Shown here piece after piece: positions 1 through 6,252 of a DNA stretch of 9,462 nt. The stretch lies in assembly GCA_030151745.1 (NCBI GenBank), contig JASLDA010000521.1, positions 1 through 9,462 on the forward strand, written 5' to 3'. Made by a program: the position numbers and the translations under genes. The notes below the pieces were generated by a model that saw only the letters and a program-made list of their open reading frames with translations, did no database searches and was not told the origin of the DNA. The DNA is from Chitinophagaceae bacterium. Its GTDB lineage: Bacteria > Bacteroidota > Bacteroidia > Chitinophagales > Chitinophagaceae. Each line of letters starts with the position of its first letter. Positions within the stretch are counted from its first letter, which is position 1.

Positions 1-536
1 CTATCAACGCCCATCATCATGTGAGAGCTGTCGTCCACATAGCCGTGCCTAGCAATCGCTCTGGCGAACTCTGAATACGAGCGATTGCTTTGCATCCAAG
101 TCATGGAGTCAGATGTCTTAGCATTATTCTGGTACGCCTTCAGGCCGCACTTCTGAGCGATCTGCTCCAGAGCTGATGTCGAAGTTCCGGTTAGACCAGC
201 GGTGCCGTATCCAGCCCAATACTTCGGCGCATCCCACACTCCGCTGATGACGTAGCGGAAGCCATCACCGACTGGTTGAGTCTTCCATGTGAGGACGCGG
301 AAATCTCGTGTGTACTTGTAGATGCCATCGATGACAACCTGCATCTTCACACTGTCTTGCAGGCCGTACTGAGGCATAATGTTCAGCACGTCAACAAACT
401 GGATCTCCATGACCGGTAGCTTGTATCGTGTGCTGGAACTGATGTGTAATGACTGCAAGACATTGCCTTGATCCAACAGGAATTCCTTCCCATTGATGTA
501 GAAGCTAGCCTTGATGTTGTCGTTGATAGCGAACAT
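1..536 (-). CDS. Baseplate hub protein, T4 gp27 / gpD-like (partial, C-terminus missing)
   Basis: An open frame runs from an ATG at 536-534 to the left edge without a stop, giving the first 178 residues. The N-terminus (MFAINDNIKASFYINGKEF) starts a beta-rich domain. Residues from about 128 on contain the pattern of tail hub proteins of the gp27/gpD class: a helix with SALEQIAQKCGL, then SDSMTWMQSNRSYSEFARAI, then HGYVDDSS. In that family this is the segment in which a helix and the W-x-Q-x-N-R-S motif precede the receptor-like hub domain. The hub trimer sits at the centre of the baseplate under the tail tube and carries the cell-puncturing spike. The start lies one base after the TGA of the upstream LysM gene (TGATATG), with no strong ribosome binding site, so translation is probably coupled. 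The family assignment is by recognised motif pattern; the missing C-terminus prevents a length check. Confidence 0.72.
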   Translation of the reverse strand, partial: MFAINDNIKASFYINGKEFLLDQGNVLQSLHISSSTRYKLPVMEIQFVDVLNIMPQYGLQDSVKMQVVIDGIYKYTRDFRVLTWKTQPVGDGFRYVISGVWDAPKYWAGYGTAGLTGTSTSALEQIAQKCGLKAYQNNAKTSDSMTWMQSNRSYSEFARAIARHGYVDDSSHMMMGVD

Positions 537-537
537 A

Positions 538-876
538 TCAAATGATCAGGACAGGCTGCTGGACCGAACTCTTGTTCTTGGTCAGGAAGGTTTCGAGGCT
601 ATTCTTGTTAGGCAAGCCAAGGATCACTCCGACCTGGATGTCGTTGATTGGGTCAACCATTCCATTGAAGGCAAGGAGAGCGCGCCAGTACCCCTGATCC
701 CCATAGTAATCGAATGCCAGACCGGGTAGATTTGCCTCGTACTTGGCTGTGATGGTGATGATCGTGTCTACTGAAGCACCGAAGCGGATGTTGACGTATG
801 GAGAGTCCAAGATGTCAATGTCGCGAGTACCGTCTAGTAGGATCGTCTGTGGTGTTGCTTCCGAGTATTCTTTCAT
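538..876 (-). CDS. Baseplate wedge protein, T4 gp53-like with LysM-type domain
   Basis: A 112-residue protein. Residues about 48-90 match the LysM-like pattern common to gp53-type baseplate proteins: a short N-terminal strand region, then GLAFDYYGDQGYWRALLAFN, then DPINDIQVGVILGLP. The Y-Y-G-D, W-x-x-L-x-x-x-N and D-P-x-N-D-I-Q-V-G elements are the recognisable core. In T4, gp53 joins baseplate wedges around the hub; shorter LysM proteins in other phages sit at the hub-tube junction. The start ATG at 876 has the ribosome binding site GAGG about 7 bases upstream, which overlaps the TGA stop of the gp48-like gene. The next gene (hub) begins one base after this stop. Placement between tube cap and hub fits a structural role in the baseplate centre. 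Confidence 0.78.
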   Translation of the reverse strand: MKEYSEATPQTILLDGTRDIDILDSPYVNIRFGASVDTIITITAKYEANLPGLAFDYYGDQGYWRALLAFNGMVDPINDIQVGVILGLPNKNSLETFLTKNKSSVQQPVLII

Positions 877-884
877 TGCCTACC

Positions 885-1877
885 TCAGATCTGGAGCATG
901 TCTTTCACGTCCGCCGACGTAAGTGTGAAGACTGGTGCGAAACTAACTTGAACGGTGGCACCCATAACTCCGCCGTTAGGAGCAGGAGTAGTGTGCTTCA
1001 GTGTGTGCTGGACATTGGTGATGACCACGTTATCGAGCTTGAACCAATTGCCGATTGAGATGCTGATCTTGTTCTGCATGGCGGCTTCGATATTCTTCTT
1101 AGCAGCAATGCTGCTCAGCGCGCTCATCACCTTGTCATTGTTCTTCTGCTGGTCTGCAGCTTGAGTGGTACCCAAGAGTTTCTGCGTCCCATCCTGTGTT
1201 GTGCCAGGGATGGAAGGGAAGACTGTCTTCCCGAGAGCTGAGATGGCACTAGAAGTCAAACTAGCCGCAGCATCGAGCCCAGAAGTGAGGGCAGACTTGG
1301 CACCAGCCATCAGCTGAGGTGCAACAACACCTACAAACTCCTTCATCTTCTCAGGAGGGATGGTAGGCCCGGGGGATAGAAGGAAGCCAGAATCGTTGAT
1401 GCTGGGCATCGACATTGCCAGCAGATACTGCAGAGGGATCATCACATCGCGCTTCGCATCGGACCATGCGCGCAGCTCGAATGTGACTTGGAAGGTGATA
1501 TCATTACCAGCACCCTCCCACACCTTCAGTGACATGGACTGGGCGATCAGGCGATTCCCGGAGGCAGCAGCCACCATGTTGGCGATAGTTCCATCCCCAA
1601 GGAGACCTGCTCCCCAGGGTGTTCCCCACTTGACTTCTTGGTCGATGTTGAAGTCATGGTTAAGCTGACCAACAACTACGAGCGGGGTATTGCCACGACC
1701 CTTGATGGTTGGGTTGGTCTGATCCTGCGTGATGATCACGAGGTAGTTGGGATTCGCATTGGAGAGCGACGGGTCTGTGGTCGTAGAACCACTGAGGTCA
1801 CTCGCATTCAGCGTCCCCTGGACCGCATCCTTCAAGGTGCTCTTGGCGTCGTTCAGCCACGTGTCTAGAAGTCCCAT
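885..1877 (-). CDS. Baseplate tail-tube cap protein, T4 gp48-like
   Basis: A 330-residue soluble protein. An amphipathic N-terminal helix (1-20, MGLLDTWLNDAKSTLKDAVQ) and a linker precede a beta-rich domain (about 44-140). The segment 113-160 holds the pattern of this family: SMSLKVWEG, FELRAWSDA, then DVMIPLQYLLAMSMPS. An Ala/Ser/Thr-rich helical insertion (about 185-262) follows, and a C-terminal beta domain (270-322) contains ISISIGNWFKLDNVVITNV and VQVSFAPVFTL. In T4, gp48 sits on the hub and gp54 binds on top of it to start tube polymerisation; I infer the same role here. The start ATG has AAGGA about 6 bases upstream, overlapping the TAA stop of the hydrolase gene (TAAGGA). It could instead be a gp54-type protein, since the two families are related to the tube protein. 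Confidence 0.72.
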   Translation of the reverse strand: MGLLDTWLNDAKSTLKDAVQGTLNASDLSGSTTTDPSLSNANPNYLVIITQDQTNPTIKGRGNTPLVVVGQLNHDFNIDQEVKWGTPWGAGLLGDGTIANMVAAASGNRLIAQSMSLKVWEGAGNDITFQVTFELRAWSDAKRDVMIPLQYLLAMSMPSINDSGFLLSPGPTIPPEKMKEFVGVVAPQLMAGAKSALTSGLDAAASLTSSAISALGKTVFPSIPGTTQDGTQKLLGTTQAADQQKNNDKVMSALSSIAAKKNIEAAMQNKISISIGNWFKLDNVVITNVQHTLKHTTPAPNGGVMGATVQVSFAPVFTLTSADVKDMLQI

Positions 1878-1886
1878 AGGGCATCC

Positions 1887-3452
1887 TTAAGAAAGTCGTA
1901 CGAGCCTATCTCTAGAGTCGCGTATGAAGTCAGTATTCTGGCTTGGGGCGATGATTGTCCCAGCGGCTGCTGTCTGAGTGCCCTTGCCCGCCAGTCCAAG
2001 ATACGAAGCAGGATCGACTGCATTGGCTCTGCTTGGAGCACCAGCCGAGACAGGGTGGATCTCGAAGTGTAGGTGGGCTCCACTGCCGATGCCTGTATTA
2101 CCGACCTTGCCGATCACTTGACCCTGCTCTACCTTATCTCCGGGGCGAACAGAGTATGAGGCCAAGTGAGCGTATCGCGTGTAGTAGCTAGGGCTCTTGA
2201 TTTCGACCATGTTCCCATAGCCATCGATGTCACCCTTGGCAGTCTTCACCAATTCGGCCCTAGTCACAGTGCCAGCTTGGCTAGCACGGACGTCAGTCCC
2301 TTGTGGAGCTGCGATGTCGACGCCCTTGTGGTCTGTAGACGCGCCTTTGATGCCAGTGTTACGAGCACCGAACCCAGAGCTAACTCTGCCTTGGACCGGC
2401 ATTGCGAACGTCGGGCCAGTCTGGATCGTCTTCTCACCACTAAGAGCTTGCGTGATCGCCTCATTGAGCTGTGCATCTGAGTACGGATCCATGCCGTTCT
2501 CAAGCTTGATGATCGCACGCATGATGGCGAACACGTTGTCCGTATTCAACTGAAAGACGTCGTCCTTGCCAATACCAGTCTTCTTAGAGACGAACTGGAT
2601 GTAGGACTTAGTGTTGTTCTCATTCGGAGGTGCAAACTTCTCAATCACCTTCTGGATGGTATTGATCCCGCGAGAGTGATAGAGGGAGATCTGGCGAGCC
2701 AAGTTGTAGAGACCTGCACCCTGAGTTTGGAAGACAGCGAATCTGCCCCCAGGACCAGCTTCCTTCGTTGCTCCAGGTTGATTGGCGAAATTCAGGTTGC
2801 CTGGATTGTTGTTCCGTATGCCGCGCGGAAGATCACTCTTGGGGAGTGTAACTTCCGGGGCAGTCTGTGCAGGAGCTTGCTGAGTTACGACAGCGGTTGA
2901 AGGCTTGGTTGACTCAAGATCTCGCTTCGCTTTATCAGCGTTCTTGAATCGCTTGTAGAGCTCGTACACTCCGTAGCCAACTGCCCCCACACCAAGGACA
3001 GTCAGAACAACTGGATTAGTCAAGACAAGAGGAAGCGTTCTCAGCAGAACACCACCGAGGATGCGAAAGGCTGGTGCAACGATGTATCGGAAGGCTGTCC
3101 TAAGGATCGTCATGGCTACTCGGCCAATAACCCTAACGAACATCTTACCGAAGGTCTTAACTCCGGACCAGATCGCCTTCTTCATCAGACGATACATCGA
3201 CGACTCTTCGTCGCTCTCTCGGGCCTTTAGTTCACGATGGCGTCGCAGCAGAGTCCTGGAAGCGTGGATGATGTTGTCAGACGCCTCGTTCAATGCCTTG
3301 CGCTCTTGGATCAGCTTGGCGTTTGCGAATGCTTCCCTGACTGAGAGAACGATTTTGAGATTGGCTATTGGGGCCGTCATCTCAACAAGACCGGCACCCT
3401 CAGCGCGAATTTGCTGTCTGCGAACAAGCAGAGCACCGTTCGTTACGTTCAT
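1887..3452 (-). CDS. Virion-associated peptidoglycan hydrolase: membrane segment, P5-like lysozyme-type domain, M23 peptidase
   Basis: A 521-residue multi-domain protein. Residues 30-85 are helical and charged. Residues 86-135 are basic, amphipathic and hydrophobic, and 136-161 form a strong transmembrane candidate. A Pro/Thr/Ala linker (180-205) leads to a domain at about 208-330 that matches the phage 'structural protein P5' family (LPRGIRNNNPGNLNF, then FAPPNENNTKSYIQFVS), predicted to act on peptidoglycan glycan strands. Residues 350-482 are an M23 (lysostaphin/LytM-type) zinc endopeptidase with all key residues: H375-x-x-x-D379 and H462 as zinc ligands, H429 (YAHL) and H460 (HLH) as catalytic histidines. 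The protein would digest the cell wall locally during DNA injection. It starts 3 bases after the preceding gene, in the position where many phages carry the end of a tape measure. Domain calls are confident; virion location is inferred from context and from lack of a signal peptide. Confidence 0.88.
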   Translation of the reverse strand: MNVTNGALLVRRQQIRAEGAGLVEMTAPIANLKIVLSVREAFANAKLIQERKALNEASDNIIHASRTLLRRHRELKARESDEESSMYRLMKKAIWSGVKTFGKMFVRVIGRVAMTILRTAFRYIVAPAFRILGGVLLRTLPLVLTNPVVLTVLGVGAVGYGVYELYKRFKNADKAKRDLESTKPSTAVVTQQAPAQTAPEVTLPKSDLPRGIRNNNPGNLNFANQPGATKEAGPGGRFAVFQTQGAGLYNLARQISLYHSRGINTIQKVIEKFAPPNENNTKSYIQFVSKKTGIGKDDVFQLNTDNVFAIMRAIIKLENGMDPYSDAQLNEAITQALSGEKTIQTGPTFAMPVQGRVSSGFGARNTGIKGASTDHKGVDIAAPQGTDVRASQAGTVTRAELVKTAKGDIDGYGNMVEIKSPSYYTRYAHLASYSVRPGDKVEQGQVIGKVGNTGIGSGAHLHFEIHPVSAGAPSRANAVDPASYLGLAGKGTQTAAAGTIIAPSQNTDFIRDSRDRLVRLS

Positions 3453-3455
3453 GGA

Positions 3456-5054
3456 TTATCCAGCTAGCATGCCTAGATTGTAGGCGTTAAGCCCGTCGTC
3501 AAGCACATTGTTTGGGATCTGACTAACACCAGGGCCTCCAGGAACAGAAGTGCCAGGAGTCATGCCAGTGCCTCCTTCTGACGTCGTTGAAGCTGCCGGA
3601 GGAGTGGCAGTCACGGGGGCACTTGACGAGCCCCCACTAGAGGACTGTTGAACAGAAGGCTGGCTTGGAGTTGCCTTAGCCACACTAGGGACGGAGAATC
3701 CCGCGGATGCCAGCTGAGCGCTCACAGAAGCAGGGATGGGCGTTCCAGAAGCATTAGCGTCAGCCAAGATCTTGTTGATCTGATTGGCGTAGACAGTCTT
3801 GTCTGCTTTGACGTTCGTTCCCTCCCAGTTGAACAGGAGGTTAGATAGAGCGCCTACATTGCCCTTGGAACTGACCAGATCCGCAGCCTTCTCTGTCGAA
3901 GTCTTGGGCTTGTCACCACCCTTGATCCAGCCAAAGAAAGACTCCCACCATCCAGTGATCTTCGAGACGATCCAGGTCTTGGCCTCAGTGAACCACTCAC
4001 CGACCTTAGTGAACGCGCCAGTCACAGAGTCCTTCATCCACCCGTACAGACCTTCGATGATGGGGCGCAGGACAGACACAAACAGCATGCCCCAGTTCAG
4101 ACCCTTCGTTAGCAGGCTTTTGCCTTTGTGAACGAGATCCATAGGGGAGCGGATCAGGCGGAACAGGCGACTGAACATCCCCTGGAACTTATCAGCGAAC
4201 CACTTCTTTGAGTCGCCAGCCAGATCACCAAGCCGAGAAGCAACGTTCTGAGTTGCGGTCACAAGCCTACGGGCCTGGACCATAGCAGCACTACCGACAC
4301 CGCTGCCCATGCTAACCGCGCTGTTCTTCAGGCTGCTTAGAGCTGATCCGGCCCTATTGAATCCACTCCCAACAAGAGAGGCAGCAAGGTTCATGCTCTT
4401 GGAGCCGAGACCCCTAGCACCGCGGATCGCATTGCCTGCCAGGATGCCAGCATCATACCCTTTGCCGTATGACTGGACGAAGCGGTCTCTGGCGGACTTC
4501 TCCTCTTGCTCAGTCTTAGCCTTGCGTTCAAGAGTGGCAATCAGCTCGTCGTTCTGGGAGATGAGGGCCTGATCTTCTTGGTACTGATACTTCTTTGGAA
4601 GGCTAGACCAAGCAGACTTGAAACTGGCTTGTGCGCTCTTGAGGTCCTGCAGCAATCTAGGCGATACAGATCCAACGAATCCAGCCTTCAGCAGCTCGTC
4701 AACTGTCGCCTTAAGGGCACGCACCTTCTCCAGATTAGAGTTCAGTGCCTTTCTGCCCTCAGCAACAGCTTTCTCACGCTGCGCTCGCACAAGAGCCTTC
4801 CGAGCAGCGTCGTCATCCTCTTTCTGCTTAGCAGCCGTTACCCTAGCTTCCTCATCCAGAGCCTTCTTGGCCAGGATCGCAGCTGCCTTAGCTTTCTCGG
4901 CCGCTTGCTTGTTAGCCTTCTTGCCGACCTTCTTCAGATTAGCTTTAGCTGCTTGCGCGCTTCGGACGGCTTGAATGAGGGACTTCAGATCAGTCCCTCC
5001 GTTGTCTACGTCCGCATATTGCTGGGCTGCTTTTGCAGCACGATCATCAGCCAT
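3456..5054 (-). CDS. Candidate tape-measure / tail-length hub protein
   Basis: A 532-residue protein without a catalytic motif that I recognise. Residues 25-120 are Lys/Ala/Glu-rich and strongly helical (TolA-like, coiled-coil prone), and 130-195 are a second charged helical stretch. Residues 196-280 are Gly/Ala/Ser-rich. A hydrophobic region lies at about 318-345 (LNWGMLFVSVLRPIIEGLYGWM), followed by a Trp-rich amphipathic stretch (339-377). Residues 456-515 are low-complexity Ser/Pro/Gly/Thr. This layout, with long helical N-terminus, hydrophobic segment and floppy tail, is usual for tape measures. The position directly after the gp26-like chaperone and its out-of-phase partner is also where tape measures are found (T4 gp29 is about 590 residues). 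The start ATG at 5054 follows a G-rich ribosome binding site (GGGGG) 6 bases upstream. It could alternatively be a non-tape-measure injection protein. Confidence 0.62.
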   Translation of the reverse strand: MADDRAAKAAQQYADVDNGGTDLKSLIQAVRSAQAAKANLKKVGKKANKQAAEKAKAAAILAKKALDEEARVTAAKQKEDDDAARKALVRAQREKAVAEGRKALNSNLEKVRALKATVDELLKAGFVGSVSPRLLQDLKSAQASFKSAWSSLPKKYQYQEDQALISQNDELIATLERKAKTEQEEKSARDRFVQSYGKGYDAGILAGNAIRGARGLGSKSMNLAASLVGSGFNRAGSALSSLKNSAVSMGSGVGSAAMVQARRLVTATQNVASRLGDLAGDSKKWFADKFQGMFSRLFRLIRSPMDLVHKGKSLLTKGLNWGMLFVSVLRPIIEGLYGWMKDSVTGAFTKVGEWFTEAKTWIVSKITGWWESFFGWIKGGDKPKTSTEKAADLVSSKGNVGALSNLLFNWEGTNVKADKTVYANQINKILADANASGTPIPASVSAQLASAGFSVPSVAKATPSQPSVQQSSSGGSSSAPVTATPPAASTTSEGGTGMTPGTSVPGGPGVSQIPNNVLDDGLNAYNLGMLAG

Positions 5055-5056
5055 TT

Positions 5057-5293
5057 CTAGCCCCCGATGTAAACCATCCCGCTCTCAATAGCACTCTTCT
5101 TGTTCTCCCAGATTTGCTTGGCGCTAGCTGAGAGATAGAAGAGGCGGGAACTGAGCATGTTCTCGTCGTAGATGTGGAATTCCTGAGCTATGGTTGCCTG
5201 CATCTTCAGCAGGTCAGCTTCAGAAACTCGGGGAAAGAAACGAAGTTGCGTCGAAGGACAGCAGAGCTGTCCCAGACGCGCCGCACTTTCCAC
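5057..5293 (-). CDS. Short out-of-phase frame after the chaperone, likely frameshift extension (T-like / gp51-like position)
   Basis: The frame is open from 5332 to the TAG at 5057; 5293 is the outermost GTG. The frame overlaps the 3' end of the gp26-like gene by up to 113 bases and ends 2 bases before the tape-measure candidate. The protein-like part begins around RVSEADLLKMQ and continues to the end (about 57 residues: helical, then SSRLFYLSASAKQIWENKK). The residues before it, which overlap the chaperone tail, look like a shadow. No start is well supported: GTG 5293 and ATG 5203 both lack a good ribosome binding site. I therefore infer expression as a C-terminal extension of the chaperone through ribosomal frameshifting (+1 or -2), giving a product of about 397-398 residues. 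Independent reinitiation at ATG 5203 (49 residues) is the alternative. T4 has the separate gene 51 at this place; no sequence similarity to it is claimed. Confidence 0.5.
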   Translation of the reverse strand: MESAARLGQLCCPSTQLRFFPRVSEADLLKMQATIAQEFHIYDENMLSSRLFYLSASAKQIWENKKSAIESGMVYIGG

Positions 5294-6251
5294 ACTTGGT
5301 CTTAACGATTTCTTGGATACCGATGCTGTCCATCAGATCCCCGAACTTCTGGGCCAACACCACATCCTCCATGGAAAGGATACCCTCGTCGTAGAAGGCA
5401 AGCTTCTGGTCGAGGGTCCAGGTGATCTCAGGGAACGCAGACGGCAGGTCGAGGACCGAAAGGATCTTGGTCTTATATTGCAGTTCCTCATCCATGAAGT
5501 CAGGATGGTCCAGGAACTGGATGCTGTCCGCAACAGTCTCGGGGCGCATGCGTACCACGCGCTCACCGATCTTGTCATCCCTGAGAATGATCTTGTACTC
5601 TTCAGGATCAGGCATGCTCTCCAGATACCGCACATTGATGTCGGTTTCTTGGAACATCGTTGTGATGATCAACGACTCCTTATCCATTGTGCCCTTCTGC
5701 ACTGCCTCTCGGTGCTCGTGCCCTTCACACTCGGACTTGACTGAGATCGTGTGCTTGGCAAACGAGTTCATCCGCAGCCAATACATGACAGCATTCAGGT
5801 CTGTGATGGAAAGCTTGAAGGCGATGTTCGTGTCGCCACTAGGGGTCATCAGCACAGAGCTGACTAGTTCCGCCAAGAGCTGCAAGCTATTCCTGGCATC
5901 CGCCTTAGCCAGCTTGGCTAGGTGCGGAGTGCGGAATGGTTTGATGTACAGATCCTTGAACGGATAGTACGCAAACTTGGACGGTAGATCGAGAGAGACG
6001 TAGTCCGCAGTAGATACGGGCGTCGGCTCCACGTTCGGCGTGGCAACCATGCCGTTGGCCTTCCTGTCGATCTGGGGCTGAATATTGAAGGTAGATGCCT
6101 GAGCTGTCTCAACTTGCGGGACGATCATCTTGTTGCGCTCGGGCCTCACAGAGCGGATAGGCTCTTTAGGAGCGTTCATAGCGCGCAATGCTTGATCGAC
6201 GCGGTCCTGTGCGTCTACAGGGAATTCAAATCCAGGTGTTGGTGTGTTCAT
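5220..6251 (-). CDS. Baseplate hub assembly chaperone, T4 gp26-like, with zinc-knuckle motifs
   Basis: A 343-residue protein. Residues 1-80 are Pro/Gln/Thr-rich and probably disordered. Residues 85-165 hold the family core: SLDLPSKFAYYPFKDLYIKP, a helical stretch ELVSSVLM, then DLNAVMYWLRMNSF. C175-x-x-H178 (with H180) and C320-G-K-C323 are spaced like two halves of one zinc site. The C-terminus after the second knuckle (SFDATSF) resembles the natural end of this family (PF12322, T4 base plate protein, named from memory). In T4, gp26 and gp51 act in hub assembly and are absent or minor in the mature structure; the same helper role is inferred. The ATG at 6251 lies one base past the TAA of the tube gene, with a weak ribosome binding site, so coupling is likely. 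The 3' end overlaps the next frame. Confidence 0.72.
   Translation of the reverse strand: MNTPTPGFEFPVDAQDRVDQALRAMNAPKEPIRSVRPERNKMIVPQVETAQASTFNIQPQIDRKANGMVATPNVEPTPVSTADYVSLDLPSKFAYYPFKDLYIKPFRTPHLAKLAKADARNSLQLLAELVSSVLMTPSGDTNIAFKLSITDLNAVMYWLRMNSFAKHTISVKSECEGHEHREAVQKGTMDKESLIITTMFQETDINVRYLESMPDPEEYKIILRDDKIGERVVRMRPETVADSIQFLDHPDFMDEELQYKTKILSVLDLPSAFPEITWTLDQKLAFYDEGILSMEDVVLAQKFGDLMDSIGIQEIVKTKCGKCGASGTALLSFDATSFLSPSF
5229..5234 (-). other. Candidate ribosomal frameshift site (TCCCCG)
   Basis: In the chaperone frame the codons read TTT CTT TCC CCG AGT TTC TGA, with the stop at 5222-5220. The downstream frame reads CCC CGA GTT TCT and is +1 (equivalently -2) relative to the chaperone. 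A Pro-tRNA on CCG can re-pair with CCC two bases back, or the ribosome can slip forward at TCC to CCC. Either route joins residue 340 or 341 to RVSEADLLK. Phage Mu is known to use a -2 shift in its tail-assembly genes, so the direction is not unprecedented. The exact site is inferred. Confidence 0.35.
5256..5272 (-). other. Perfect 7-bp stem-loop inside the chaperone / out-of-phase overlap
   Basis: GGACAGC pairs exactly with GCTGTCC around a 3-base loop. It lies in the 3' end of the chaperone gene, about 21 bases upstream of the candidate slip site. A weaker stem (CCTGC, 7-base loop, GCAGG; 5197-5213) lies about 15 bases downstream of the site. RNA structures near overlaps of this kind can modulate frameshifting, but the spacings are not the classical ones. 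The pairing is seen directly; function is not shown. Confidence 0.4.
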
Positions 6252-6252
6252 C

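Noticed and set aside
1865..2518. Minus-strand frames of 72 and 84 residues inside the hydrolase gene
   Set aside because: They lie in the alternative frame of the intact M23 domain, are Arg/Ser-rich and have no initiation signal.
4506..5060. 184-residue plus-strand open frame opposite the tape-measure candidate
   Set aside because: It is antisense to a strongly supported gene, is rich in Leu/Ser/Arg as expected from the complement of a Lys/Ala-rich coiled coil, and has no ribosome binding site or family pattern.
5256..5272. Perfect hairpin as an intrinsic terminator
   Set aside because: It lies inside a coding region, has a 3-base loop and no U-run, so termination is improbable; it was kept only as a possible RNA element in the frame overlap.
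5190..5744. 184-residue plus-strand open frame opposite the chaperone
   Set aside because: It is a shadow of the gp26-like gene; its composition shows no domain pattern and no neighbouring plus-strand gene exists to form an operon.
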